From positions 1 to 26,508 of the forward strand of contig CAYXIM010000014.1 of the NCBI GenBank assembly GCA_964465385.1: a stretch of DNA of 26,508 nt. The letters are read 5' to 3'. Below are positions 14,826 through 22,881 of the stretch, one piece after another. Both the position numbers and the translations under genes were made by a program. The stretch is from JAAYBY01 sp964465385. Lineage in GTDB: Bacteria > Bacillota > Clostridia > Saccharofermentanales > UBA5734. The stretch's first letter is position 1. Each line of letters opens with the position of its first letter. The notes beneath the pieces are model-generated. The model saw only the letters and a list, made by a program, of their open reading frames with translations, was not told where the DNA came from and searched no databases.

Positions 14826-16109
14826 ATGTCGTCACATCACATTGAAACCCGTTGTGTGCAAGCCGGATACCAGCCGGGCCCGGGTGAGCCACGGATCGTG
14901 CCGATCGTTCAAAGTACCACGTTTAAATATGATTCTGCAAAGGCCCTGGGCGATTTGTTCGACCTGCAGGCTGAAGGATCCTTTTACACGCGCCTGGGCA
15001 ACCCCACCCTGGAGGCTGTTGAACAAAAAATTGCTGACCTGGAAGGGGGCGTTGGGGCCCTGCTGACCTCATCTGGCCAGGCAGCAACCTTTTTTGCCAT
15101 CATGAACATCTGCCAGGCGGGTGACCACATTATCAGCTCTTCCGCCCTCTACGGCGGGACCTTCAACCTGCTGGACAAGACCATCCGGGACATGGGGGTC
15201 TCCTGCACCTTTGTGGACCCGGATGCCCCGCTTGAAAGCTTGGCACAGGCCTTCACACCCAGGACGCGCCTGGTTTTTGCAGAAACCCTGTCCAACCCCA
15301 CCCTGGTGGTCCTGGACCTGGAGAAATTCGCCAGCCTGGCCCACTCACACGCGGTGCCCCTGATCGTGGACAACACCTTTCCCACGCCCGTCAACTGCCA
15401 GCCGATCGCCTTTGGCGCCGACATCGTCATCCATTCCACCACCAAGTACATGGACGGCCACGCCTGCAGCCTGGGCGGCGTCATTGTTGACAGCGGCAAC
15501 TTTGATTGGACACAGGGGGACTTCCCCCAGTTGACCCAGGCCGACCCGGCCTACCATGGCCTGGTTTACACTGAGCAGTTTGGCCGCCAGGCCTATATTG
15601 TCAAAGCAAGGACCCACCTGCTGCGCGACCTGGGAGCGACCGCCAGTCCCTTCAACGCCTTTTTGCTCAACCTGGGCCTGGAAACGCTGGCCCTGCGCAT
15701 GGCGCGCCACTGCAGGAACGCCGAAGCCATCTCAGCCTTTCTGGCCGGAGACGACCGGATCAGCTGGGTCAATTACCCGGGGCTTGCGGATAACCCCTAC
15801 ACGCAGCTGGCCAAGCGCTACCTGCCATCAGGCACCTGCGGTGTCATCACCTTTGGTGTCAAAGGGGGGCGGGAAGCGGCCATCCGTTTTATGGAAGCCT
15901 TAAAGCTGGCGGCCATCGTCATCCACGTGGCTGATGCGCGCACCTGTGTGCTGCATCCGGCCAGCACAACCCACCGCCAGTTGAGCGATGAAGCCCTTCA
16001 GGCAGCCGGTATCACGCCGGATATGATTCGTTTGTCGGTGGGGATTGAGCACATCGATGATTTACTGGCAGATATCAAAAGCGCCTTGGACAGCCTGTCG
16101 GCTCCCTAG
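14826..16109 (+). CDS. metY: O-acetylhomoserine sulfhydrylase (aminocarboxypropyltransferase)
   Basis: A PLP enzyme that makes homocysteine from O-acetyl-L-homoserine and sulfide, for methionine synthesis. It has 427 residues, the normal MetY length and longer than MetB/MetC types. The start SSHHIETRCVQAGY, the substrate region FYTRLGNPT, the PLP phosphate loop TSSGQAA and the Schiff-base Lys207 in HSTTKYMDGH are all present, as is the C-terminal RLSVGIEHIDDL. GAGGAGG (14811-14817) sits nine bases before ATG 14826. No other methionine genes are adjacent. It converges on the small HPr-fold gene with a 13-base gap and no clear terminator. Confidence 0.95.
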   Translation: MSSHHIETRCVQAGYQPGPGEPRIVPIVQSTTFKYDSAKALGDLFDLQAEGSFYTRLGNPTLEAVEQKIADLEGGVGALLTSSGQAATFFAIMNICQAGDHIISSSALYGGTFNLLDKTIRDMGVSCTFVDPDAPLESLAQAFTPRTRLVFAETLSNPTLVVLDLEKFASLAHSHAVPLIVDNTFPTPVNCQPIAFGADIVIHSTTKYMDGHACSLGGVIVDSGNFDWTQGDFPQLTQADPAYHGLVYTEQFGRQAYIVKARTHLLRDLGATASPFNAFLLNLGLETLALRMARHCRNAEAISAFLAGDDRISWVNYPGLADNPYTQLAKRYLPSGTCGVITFGVKGGREAAIRFMEALKLAAIVIHVADARTCVLHPASTTHRQLSDEALQAAGITPDMIRLSVGIEHIDDLLADIKSALDSLSAP

Positions 16110-16122
16110 GGCCCAACAGGCG

Positions 16123-16356
16123 TCAGGTCCGGGCAGCCAGGTAGGCTTCGATCCGTTTCTGGTCGCTTTGGTTGTCGCAGGTGATGGTGATGTCCCGGTG
16201 GCGGGCCACTTGTAAGATGGTTTGAAGGCCGATCCGGTCTGACAGGGGGCTGTTGACCACCAGCTGGTCGCCGTCTGAGGTCACCAGACACACACGGCCT
16301 TGACACAACTGGATCAGGGTGGTGAATTCATCCTTGTTGACACCTTTGAGTTTCAT
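16123..16356 (-). CDS. Small protein, probable HPr-like fold
   Basis: A 77-residue protein of unknown function. GGAGGTCC three bases before ATG 16356 supports the start. Its predicted order of elements, helix 8-19, strands 21-27 (RVCLVTS) and 31-35 (QLVVN), helix 37-50, strand 55-60 (DITITC) and helix 63-74, follows the second part of HPr. The stretch VVNSPLSDRIGL lines up with the NxKS-xxG-xxSL region around HPr Ser46. The segment where HPr carries phospho-His15 is missing or too short, so it should not act as a normal PTS phosphocarrier. The HPr link is my inference from pattern only. It lies 166 bases downstream of the SNF2 helicase on the same strand. Confidence 0.8.
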   Translation of the reverse strand: MKLKGVNKDEFTTLIQLCQGRVCLVTSDGDQLVVNSPLSDRIGLQTILQVARHRDITITCDNQSDQKRIEAYLAART

Positions 16357-16410
16357 GGTGGACCTCCGCCGCATCAATCAATCGGGTTATCGGAAAAAGC
16401 CTGTTCTCTT

Positions 16411-16416
16411 ATTGTA
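16411..16416 (-). promoter_or_regulatory. Possible -10 box for the small HPr-like gene
   Basis: TACAAT on the minus strand, 16416-16411, about 54 bases upstream of the start codon. It has neither TGn nor a good -35 (GTGCAA at 17 bases), so support is weak. Confidence 0.3.
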
Positions 16417-16522
16417 GGCGTTTCACGGGCGCTTTGCACTGTTGAATCTGGCGATTTTCATCCGGCAGCGCACAGCCTGGCTGGACAATAGTGCCAAAAG
16501 GCAGCCAGCCTCCTTCGCCGCC

Positions 16523-19500
16523 TCAGGGATCAAAAAGCGCCAAGACTTCATCAACAGACATCTTGGACAAGAGGTTTTGACCCGGCTTGATGACGGCGTC
16601 AATCAGGTTTTGTTTCTCAGCCTGCAAAGCCAAAATTTTTTCTTCAACGGAGTTTCGGGTACACAGCTTGAAGACCTGCACCACATTTTCCTGGCCGATC
16701 CGGTAGGCGCGGTCCGTGGCCTGCTCTTCAACAGCCGGGTTCCACCAGGGGTCGTAATGGATGACTGTATCAGCTCCGGTCAGGTTTAGGCCGGTACCGC
16801 CGGCTCGCAGGGAAATCAAAAACAAGTTGCCCGAACCGCTGTTGAAGGTGTTGACCTGCTGGATGCGTTCTTCAGAAGACACCTGGCCGTCGATGTAAAA
16901 GGGCACGTTACCCTGCTGCAGCTGGCGCTTGCGGATGATGTCCAGCATGCTGGTGAACTGTGAGAAAACCAGCACCCGGTGGCCGGATGAAAAACTGTCA
17001 GACAGCAGCTCTTCAAGCAACAGCAGCTTGCCGCTGCCGCCCGTGTATTGCTTGAGGAACAAAGAGGGGTGGCAGCAGATCTGGCGCAGGCGGGTCAGCA
17101 GGGCCAGGATGTAGATCTGGCTGCGCGCATAGCCGTGTTTTTCAATTTCTTCCTTGAGGTCTTGTCGCGACTGGTCCAGGAAGGCGTCGTAAATGGCACG
17201 CTGGTCTTCGGTCATGTCGCAGATGGTGTTGCTTTCGATCTTGTCAGGCAATTCTTTGAGCACGTCGCGTTTCATGCGCCGCAGGATGAATGGCATGACC
17301 TGCTGGTGCAAGGCGGTCAAGGCGTCCTGGTCCTGCTCCTTGACGATGGGGGTTTCATAGCGGGCCTGAAAGCGCTTCTGGTCGTGTAAAAACCCCGGCA
17401 GGATAAAATCAAAAAGTGACCACAGCTCAAGCAGAGAGTTTTCAATGGGCGTCCCCGTCAAGGCAAAGGCGCGGTCGGTGTTGATCTGCTTGACCGAACG
17501 GGCGTTAAGGGTTTCCGGGTTCTTGATGTTTTGTGCCTCGTCTAAAAAGCAGCTGCCGAAAGAAACCTCCTTGAGCCAGGCGATGTCCCGCCTGATCAGG
17601 GCGTACGAGGTGATGACACAGGCGTTGCGGCTGATTTCAAGCACCCGGTCGCTGCGCTGCTGCCGGTTGCCATCCAGCAGCAAAACGGGCAGTTTGGGAT
17701 CAAATTTTTCAAACTCATGGGCCCAGTTGTAAATCAGGCTGGTCGGGGCGATGACCAGGGAGGTTTTTTTGCTGCGGCGCCACAAGAGGCGGATGAAGGT
17801 GATGGTCTGGAGGGTTTTTCCCAGGCCCATGTCATCGGCCAGAATACCCCCCAGACCATAACGGTCCAGCATATAGAGCCAGCGGACGCCGGTCTTCTGG
17901 TAGGGGCGCAGGTGCTTGTTGAGGTGGGCGGGAATGGCGCAGGAGACAGCCGTGGGCTTGAGGAGCTGGTTAACCATGTCGGCCAGGTGTGGGTCAATGG
18001 ACAGGCCGACCGACCCATCAAGCGCGGGATCCTGGATGAACGGGGCCAGAGACAACATGCGGTAACGCGGCAGCAGGTGTGTGCCCTGGTCGGTCACCTG
18101 CCAAAAATCCAAGAGGGAGACCAGCTGGGGTAAAAAGGTGCGGTGAAGGGGGTTGACCTTGCGAAAGGACCCGTCGCTGTTGCGCACAAAGGGGCGGTCG
18201 TCCCCAACGGCCTGGCAGTAGCGGTCGAAGGCCTGCTGGTCCATGCCGGCGGTGTCCTGGGTCAGCAGCAGGCCGTCCGGCTCTTCAGACAGGCTGAACG
18301 AGAACAAGAGGGCCGGAACGGGGTGGATGACCAGCTGGCGGGCTGATTCAGACCACTGGATCCGGGCTGTCTGCTGCAGGTCCGTTAGGCCCTGGTCAAG
18401 GAAGTGGTAGAGGGCGTCGGTGTCCTTGAGGCGCAGGTGCTGGCCCTGGCGGCCAAAACCCGCCGCTTCAAGGGCCGCCTCCAGGCGGCTTTCAGCGGCA
18501 CAGTCGCGGACGACGACCTGCCTGGGCTCTGTTTCATTGTCTTCCAGGGGGTTGACACAATAGGAGCCGTAGCTGTAGGACAGTGTGGCCTTGAGTTCCA
18601 TGTTGACGGAATCTAAAGACAAGGCCGCCTGCAAGGGCTCGTCGATGACCTGGTCAGCCAGGTCGGGGTGGATGGTCAGGGGGCAGACGGCCCGGATGGC
18701 CGCGTTTTGCAGGCTGAGCAGGCGGGATGCCTCCTGGCGGGTCAGGTCCAGGGTCTGCGACCCGGGCACCGAAAAATGGGACAAGACGGGCTCGAGCAGG
18801 CGCACCGCATCTGGATCGGGCAGGTAGAAGGTCTGGCCGACCAGGAACACATTGCGGGAAGCGGTCAGGGGCTGGATTTTCTCACGCACCGTCCAATGCA
18901 GCTGCAGGGGCAGGACCTGGCGGTTGATGCCCTTGCTGGCGGCCAGGGTCAGCTCGATGGGCAGCGGCTTTTCCAAAACCTTGATGGGCATGGCCTTGGC
19001 GGTCCGGGCCGTTTTCCAGCTGGCATCGGTCAAGCCGGCGCAAAGCCGCAAAAAGGCCGCGAAGCGACTGGGGTTTAAAGGGAAGGTCTGGCTGTGCGTG
19101 GCCGTGTGGGAGGTGCCAAAAACCGACTTGTAGTCATGCTCAAAGGCGTCCCGGATCATGTGGATCAAGGGCAGGTCACGGGAGTCGAAGGCGTGGGTCA
19201 AGGGGTCGAAGGTGAAATGGCGGTTGAGTTTAAGCGACAGGTCGCGGGAAATGGCCTCAGCGAACTGCTCCACGTTTTTAACGGCGTAGACGCTGTCCAG
19301 GCCCAGGGCAAAGGTCAGGGATGGCAGGGAACCGGTTTGTCTGGGGCTGGTCAAAACCACCCGCAGGCGAACGGTTTCCTTGTGCTCGCGGCTTGACAGG
19401 CGGACCACCCGCTCCAGCTGGGCCATGAAGGCACGTGTCTTGGTGCGGCTGCGCCTCAAGACCTGCTGGCGGGCCTTGCGATCAGCGGCAGCGGTTTTCT

Positions 19501-19858
19501 GGCCGCCGCCTTCAGCAGGCAGGAACTCCAGGGGGCGGCTGGCCGGTTCAATGTGGGTTTTGCCGCCGCCGTAGGTGTCGATGCAATAAAGAAGAACGGC
19601 CGCGATGTGCTTGCACAGGCCCCAGTAGGCCGTAAAAGCGCTGCAGGTGCAAGAGGCGTCGTGCAGCGCACCGGACCGATCCAGGATGATGCGCACCGCA
19701 TAGGTGCGGGTGCCCTGAACATGGGCCAGAATGATGCCCTTGTCTTTCTGGTAAGAAAGGTGCTTGATCAGTCCCTGGCGGTAATAATGCCTGCCCTGCA
19801 TGTAGGTCGGACCGTTTGTTGTCATCTCTCTGACGGTGTTGATGGTCACATCAAACAT
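16523..19858 (-). CDS. SNF2-family DNA helicase/ATPase with SWIM zinc finger
   Basis: A 1111-residue Swi2/Snf2-type ATPase that would move along or remodel protein-DNA complexes; the cellular role of bacterial members is mostly unknown. An N-terminal SWIM zinc finger C-x-C-x9-C-x-H (CTCSAFTAYWGLCKH, about residues 70-84) is followed by a long SNF2-associated region. The ATPase core has Walker A DDMGLGKT near residue 672, the Walker B box DEAQ near 773, ALTGTPIENSL, and the C-terminal helicase part with LRAGGTGLNL and the motif VI region HYDPWWNPAVEEQATDRAYR near 1031. ATG 19858 is chosen; TTG 19870 is in frame but only one base from the GGAGG. It has its own strong promoter. Confidence 0.95.
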   Translation of the reverse strand: MFDVTINTVREMTTNGPTYMQGRHYYRQGLIKHLSYQKDKGIILAHVQGTRTYAVRIILDRSGALHDASCTCSAFTAYWGLCKHIAAVLLYCIDTYGGGKTHIEPASRPLEFLPAEGGGQKTAAADRKARQQVLRRSRTKTRAFMAQLERVVRLSSREHKETVRLRVVLTSPRQTGSLPSLTFALGLDSVYAVKNVEQFAEAISRDLSLKLNRHFTFDPLTHAFDSRDLPLIHMIRDAFEHDYKSVFGTSHTATHSQTFPLNPSRFAAFLRLCAGLTDASWKTARTAKAMPIKVLEKPLPIELTLAASKGINRQVLPLQLHWTVREKIQPLTASRNVFLVGQTFYLPDPDAVRLLEPVLSHFSVPGSQTLDLTRQEASRLLSLQNAAIRAVCPLTIHPDLADQVIDEPLQAALSLDSVNMELKATLSYSYGSYCVNPLEDNETEPRQVVVRDCAAESRLEAALEAAGFGRQGQHLRLKDTDALYHFLDQGLTDLQQTARIQWSESARQLVIHPVPALLFSFSLSEEPDGLLLTQDTAGMDQQAFDRYCQAVGDDRPFVRNSDGSFRKVNPLHRTFLPQLVSLLDFWQVTDQGTHLLPRYRMLSLAPFIQDPALDGSVGLSIDPHLADMVNQLLKPTAVSCAIPAHLNKHLRPYQKTGVRWLYMLDRYGLGGILADDMGLGKTLQTITFIRLLWRRSKKTSLVIAPTSLIYNWAHEFEKFDPKLPVLLLDGNRQQRSDRVLEISRNACVITSYALIRRDIAWLKEVSFGSCFLDEAQNIKNPETLNARSVKQINTDRAFALTGTPIENSLLELWSLFDFILPGFLHDQKRFQARYETPIVKEQDQDALTALHQQVMPFILRRMKRDVLKELPDKIESNTICDMTEDQRAIYDAFLDQSRQDLKEEIEKHGYARSQIYILALLTRLRQICCHPSLFLKQYTGGSGKLLLLEELLSDSFSSGHRVLVFSQFTSMLDIIRKRQLQQGNVPFYIDGQVSSEERIQQVNTFNSGSGNLFLISLRAGGTGLNLTGADTVIHYDPWWNPAVEEQATDRAYRIGQENVVQVFKLCTRNSVEEKILALQAEKQNLIDAVIKPGQNLLSKMSVDEVLALFDP

Positions 19859-19918
19859 GTTTTGTGCCAAGCCTCCAGCATGCTGTCTGCCAATCCGTTA
19901 AACTGTATGGATCTGTCG

Positions 19919-19947
19919 ATTATAGCACAGGACCGGCTATTTGGAAA
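19919..19947 (-). promoter_or_regulatory. Promoter of the SNF2 helicase gene
   Basis: Minus strand TTTCCA (19947-19942), a 17-base spacer and a perfect TATAAT (19924-19919) with TG one base before it. The leader to ATG 19858 is about 50 bases. Confidence 0.72.
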
Positions 19948-20061
19948 GGAAAGCGCCTGGCACCGCCGGGGCGAAAAGGGACGACGAGCTGGAAAAAGAG
20001 AGAGGAAACAGGCGAAAACGATCGAAAAGTCACGGGCTAGCCTTCTATTTTAAATCCATGC
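19948..20061. other. Intergenic stretch between the helicase and rplM promoters
   Basis: The full gene-free interval is 19859-20154, just under 300 bases. It holds the helicase promoter on the left and the rplM promoter and leader on the right. The middle is purine-rich on the plus strand (about 19985-20030). I find no open frame with a ribosome binding site and no terminator-like hairpin with a T run there. Confidence 0.6.
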
Positions 20062-20090
20062 TTGACAGCAGAAAAGAGGCGGCTTACAAT
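20062..20090 (+). promoter_or_regulatory. Strong promoter of rplM-rpsI
   Basis: A perfect TTGACA (20062-20067), a 17-base spacer and TACAAT (20085-20090). Transcription should begin near 20097. Confidence 0.85.
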
Positions 20091-20096
20091 GGGTGA

Positions 20097-20154
20097 GCGC
20101 CTGGATCAAAAGGCGCATTGCTTGGATCATTGATAGATGGAGGAATGCAGTCTC
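20097..20154 (+). promoter_or_regulatory. Short structured leader of rplM, candidate L13 autoregulatory leader
   Basis: The 58-base leader contains the stem GCGCC (20097-20101)/GGCGC (20112-20116) and a repeated TGGATCA (20102-20108 and 20123-20129) before GGAGG (20139-20143). Bacillota are known to have an L13 leader RNA at this place. I see the position and a hairpin, but cannot confirm the consensus. Confidence 0.4.
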
Positions 20155-20592
20155 ATGAGCACATATGTTGCCAAACCAGCAGAGTTGAACAGAAAATGGT
20201 ACGTGATTGATGCTGAAGACCTGATTTTGGGGCGGCTTGCCAGCGAAATCGCAACGATTCTTCGCGGCAAACACAAGCCACAGTACACGCCGTTCATTGA
20301 CACGGGGGATTACGTGATCGTGGTCAATGCGGACAAGGTGGCCCTGTCCGGCCGCAAGCTCGATCAAAAGCTCTACCGTTACCACACCCAGTACCCGGGT
20401 GGGCTCAAGGAAGTCAAGTACCGCGACCTCATGAACAAGCGGCCGGAAAAGGTCATTGAGTTGGCCGTTAAAGGCATGCTGCCCAAAAATGCCCTGGGTC
20501 GTGCCATGTTCAAAAAACTGAAGGTCTATGTCGGCCCCGACCACGGGCATGCCGCGCAACAACCTGAAGTGTTAACACTTTCATTGTCATAA
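20155..20592 (+). CDS. rplM: Large ribosomal subunit protein L13
   Basis: An early-assembly protein of the 50S subunit. It has 145 residues. Family blocks RKWYVIDAEDLILGRLAS, GDYVIVVNADKVALSGRK and GMLPKNALGRAMFKKLKVY are all present. ATG 20155 is chosen because the family start follows it directly (STYVAKPAELNRKWY) and GGAGGA lies 10-11 bases upstream; an in-frame ATG at 20137 would precede the ribosome binding site. It pairs with rpsI 15 bases downstream, the conserved bacterial arrangement. Confidence 0.98.
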   Translation: MSTYVAKPAELNRKWYVIDAEDLILGRLASEIATILRGKHKPQYTPFIDTGDYVIVVNADKVALSGRKLDQKLYRYHTQYPGGLKEVKYRDLMNKRPEKVIELAVKGMLPKNALGRAMFKKLKVYVGPDHGHAAQQPEVLTLSLS

Positions 20593-20607
20593 GGAGAGGA
20601 CGAATCA

Positions 20608-21018
20608 ATGGCTGTCAAAAAAGCAACAAGTACTTATTTTTACGGAACAGGGCGGCGGAAAAAATCGGTGGCAAAGGTTCGCCTCTACCCTGGACAAGGC
20701 CAGATCACCATCAACGGCAAGGATATTGATGACTATTTTGGCCTGGAAACCCTCAAGCTGATTGTGCGCCAACCCTTTATGGCCACCCATTCAGAAAGCC
20801 GCTTTGACGTGATCTGCTCGGTTTCTGGCGGCGGCCTGTCCGGACAAGCCGGTGCCATCCAGCACGGGCTATCCAGGGCGCTGGTGGAAGCTGACGAGGA
20901 GATGTTCAAGGCAACCTTGAAAAAAGAGGGCTTCCTGACGCGCGACTCCCGCATGAAGGAACGCAAGAAGTACGGGCTGAAGAAAGCACGTAAGGCGTCA
21001 CAGTTCTCCAAACGCTGA
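20608..21018 (+). CDS. rpsI: Small ribosomal subunit protein S9
   Basis: A 30S head protein whose C-terminal tail reaches the P-site tRNA. It has 136 residues. FYGTGRRKKSVAKVRL, GGGLSGQAGAIQHGLSRAL and the basic tail ending QFSKR are typical; the usual KAPQFSKR reads KASQFSKR here. AAGGAGAGG precedes ATG 20608. It is co-transcribed with rplM. A GC-rich hairpin follows it before the amidohydrolase gene. Confidence 0.98.
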   Translation: MAVKKATSTYFYGTGRRKKSVAKVRLYPGQGQITINGKDIDDYFGLETLKLIVRQPFMATHSESRFDVICSVSGGGLSGQAGAIQHGLSRALVEADEEMFKATLKKEGFLTRDSRMKERKKYGLKKARKASQFSKR

Positions 21019-21060
21019 TCGGATAAAAACGGCTCGTTGCACGCAGGCGATGCAACCGCA

Positions 21061-21084
21061 CAGGCGAGGCAGGCACCTCGCCTG
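21061..21084. terminator. Perfect GC-rich hairpin between rpsI and the amidohydrolase gene
   Basis: CAGGCGAGG (21061-21069) pairs with CCTCGCCTG (21076-21084) over a six-base loop. No T run follows (CTTGCGCTC), so it may be a partial attenuator, an RNA processing or stability element, or a Rho-independent site of low efficiency. I see no new promoter between it and ATG 21110, which suggests some read-through from rpsI. Confidence 0.5.
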
Positions 21085-21109
21085 CTTGCGCTCATCCTGG
21101 AGGGAAACC

Positions 21110-22342
21110 ATGCTTTTGTATAACGCCCGTTTACTGACCATGGCCGGACAGGCCATTGAGCAGGGTTTCCTGCTCATCGATCCGCCCCTGATTCGCCAGG
21201 TGGGCCAAGGGTCCCCTGGCAGCCTGTTGACAGCGGGCCGGACAGCCATCGACCTCAAGGGCCAGTGGCTGGTGCCTGGCTTCATCGATGCGCACAGCCA
21301 CATCGGCCTGTTCACAGACGGCATCTCCAAAGAAGGCTATGACGCCAATGAGTCTTCCGACCCGATCACCCCTCACATGCAGGCCCTCGATGGCCTCTAC
21401 CAGGAAGACCGCTGCTTCCAGGAGGCGCTGGCCTACGGGGTGACCTCGGTCATGACCGGACCGGGCAGTGCCAACGTCCTGAGCGGTTCCTTTGCGCTGG
21501 TGCACACCTGCGGCCAAACGGCCGAAGCCATGGCCCAGCGGCAACCGGCGGCCATGAAAGCCGCGTTGGGTGAAAACCCCAAGAAAGTACACGGGGCAAA
21601 AAACCGTTCGCCGGTCACGCGCATGGCCAGCGCCGCCCTCTTGCGCCAGGCCCTGGACCAGGCGAGCGCCTACCGCCTCAAAAAAGAACACGCAAAGGCG
21701 GACGACAAACCCTTTGACAAGGACCCGCGCTGGGAAGCCCTCCTGCCTGTTTTATCGGGGCAGATCCCGCTGAAAATCCACGCCCACAGGAGCGACGACA
21801 TCTTAACGGGTGTGCGGATTGCCAACGTGTTTGGCCTGCGCTACACCTTGGACCACTGCACGGAAGGCTACCGGATTGCCGATGTGCTGGCCCGCGTCTA
21901 CCAGGCAGGCCAGGCAGACGGCCACGGCCAGGGGCTTGCCGGCCAGGGCCGGCTGGAAGGGATCATCACCGGGCCCTTGCTGACCGACCGCAGCAAGCCG
22001 GAACTGGCACGTTCGGCCTTGGAAAACCCGGCTGTTCTGGTGGCTGCCGGCCTGCCGGTTGCCATCGCAACAGACCACCCGGTGACCCCTCAGCAACACC
22101 TGGCACTCAGTGCCGCCGCCGCCGTGCGCTGCGGCCTGGACGAAGTGGACGCCCTGGCGGCCATCACCTTACAGGCGGCGAAAATCTGTGGGGTGGGGGC
22201 TGAACTGGGCAGCCTGGAAGCGGGAAAACAAGCAGATTTTTCCGTCTTCACTGACCACCCCTTCCATTACCGCTGTCGCACCCGCATGGTTTTCATCAAA
22301 GGCGCCTGCGTGTGGCAGGCCGGTGATGGTGCGCCGTGCTGA
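21110..22342 (+). CDS. Amidohydrolase (imidazolonepropionase/dihydroorotase-like superfamily)
   Basis: A metal-dependent hydrolase of unknown substrate, 410 residues. It has the composite beta-sandwich plus TIM barrel of the superfamily: N-terminal MLLYNARLLTMAG, metal ligands His62 and His64 in DAHSHIG, His224/His226 in KIHAHRSDD, His249 in LDHCTEGY, and the catalytic Asp in IATDHPVTP. The C-terminal GSLEAGKQADFSVF is characteristic. ATG 21110 has GGAGGG seven bases or so upstream; the frame is open to 21050 but that part crosses the hairpin. It overlaps tsaE by seven bases, so it leads the t6A gene group although no link to t6A is known. Likely a soluble cytosolic enzyme. Confidence 0.9.
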   Translation: MLLYNARLLTMAGQAIEQGFLLIDPPLIRQVGQGSPGSLLTAGRTAIDLKGQWLVPGFIDAHSHIGLFTDGISKEGYDANESSDPITPHMQALDGLYQEDRCFQEALAYGVTSVMTGPGSANVLSGSFALVHTCGQTAEAMAQRQPAAMKAALGENPKKVHGAKNRSPVTRMASAALLRQALDQASAYRLKKEHAKADDKPFDKDPRWEALLPVLSGQIPLKIHAHRSDDILTGVRIANVFGLRYTLDHCTEGYRIADVLARVYQAGQADGHGQGLAGQGRLEGIITGPLLTDRSKPELARSALENPAVLVAAGLPVAIATDHPVTPQQHLALSAAAAVRCGLDEVDALAAITLQAAKICGVGAELGSLEAGKQADFSVFTDHPFHYRCRTRMVFIKGACVWQAGDGAPC

Positions 22343-22881
22343 CACTTTTGGATCAGCCGGATACCTGGACGGGCTGTTTGTCAAGCGCCGGCCCGCAGGA
22401 CACCGAATGGCTGGGCCAGCTGCTGGCCGGCTTTTTAACGGCCGGGTCTGTGCTCAGCCTGACCGGCGACCTGGGAGCTGGAAAAACCACCCTGACCCGG
22501 GGCCTGGCCCGGGGCCTGCAGGCCGCAGGGCCGGTGGCCAGCCCCACCTTCACCTTGCTCATGGAACACCCGGCCGGTGCCCGGGGCCTGCCCTTGTACC
22601 ACTTTGATGCCTACCGCCTGGACGATGCCCAGGCTTTTCTGGACTTTGATTTTGATGCCTACCTGGAAGGCGGAGGGGTCAGTGTCGTGGAATGGGGCGA
22701 CCGCATCCAGGCGGTCTTGCCTGCCCGGACCCTCCACCTGGCGCTGACCCACGCCGGGCAGGGTGTGACGGCTGCCGGGCTGCGCCTGATCCGCATCCAT
22801 GCCCCGGCCGACCAGACCCTGGTCGACCGGCTGTTTGGCAAGATCCGCCAGGCGCTTGAAGAAGAGGGGGGAAGACCTTGA
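22336..22881 (+). CDS. tsaE: tRNA t6A biosynthesis ATPase TsaE
   Basis: The P-loop ATPase that works with TsaB and TsaD to place threonylcarbamoyl on A37 of ANN-decoding tRNAs. It has 181 residues. Walker A is GDLGAGKTT (44-52); SPTFTLL (69-75), YHFDAYRL (88-95) and VVEWGDRI (117-124) are family blocks. The start is GTG 22336, overlapping the end of the amidohydrolase gene by seven bases. The tail beyond about residue 150 is slightly longer than in E. coli. The following tsaB begins inside the stop codon. Confidence 0.95.
   Translation: MLTLLDQPDTWTGCLSSAGPQDTEWLGQLLAGFLTAGSVLSLTGDLGAGKTTLTRGLARGLQAAGPVASPTFTLLMEHPAGARGLPLYHFDAYRLDDAQAFLDFDFDAYLEGGGVSVVEWGDRIQAVLPARTLHLALTHAGQGVTAAGLRLIRIHAPADQTLVDRLFGKIRQALEEEGGRP

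Noticed and set aside
16110..16122. A terminator between the convergent metY and small HPr-like genes
   Set aside because: The 13-base gap holds no stem with a T run on either strand.
19948..20061. A small RNA gene in the purine-rich gap before rplM
   Set aside because: No promoter-terminator pair frames it and no stable hairpin with a T run is seen.
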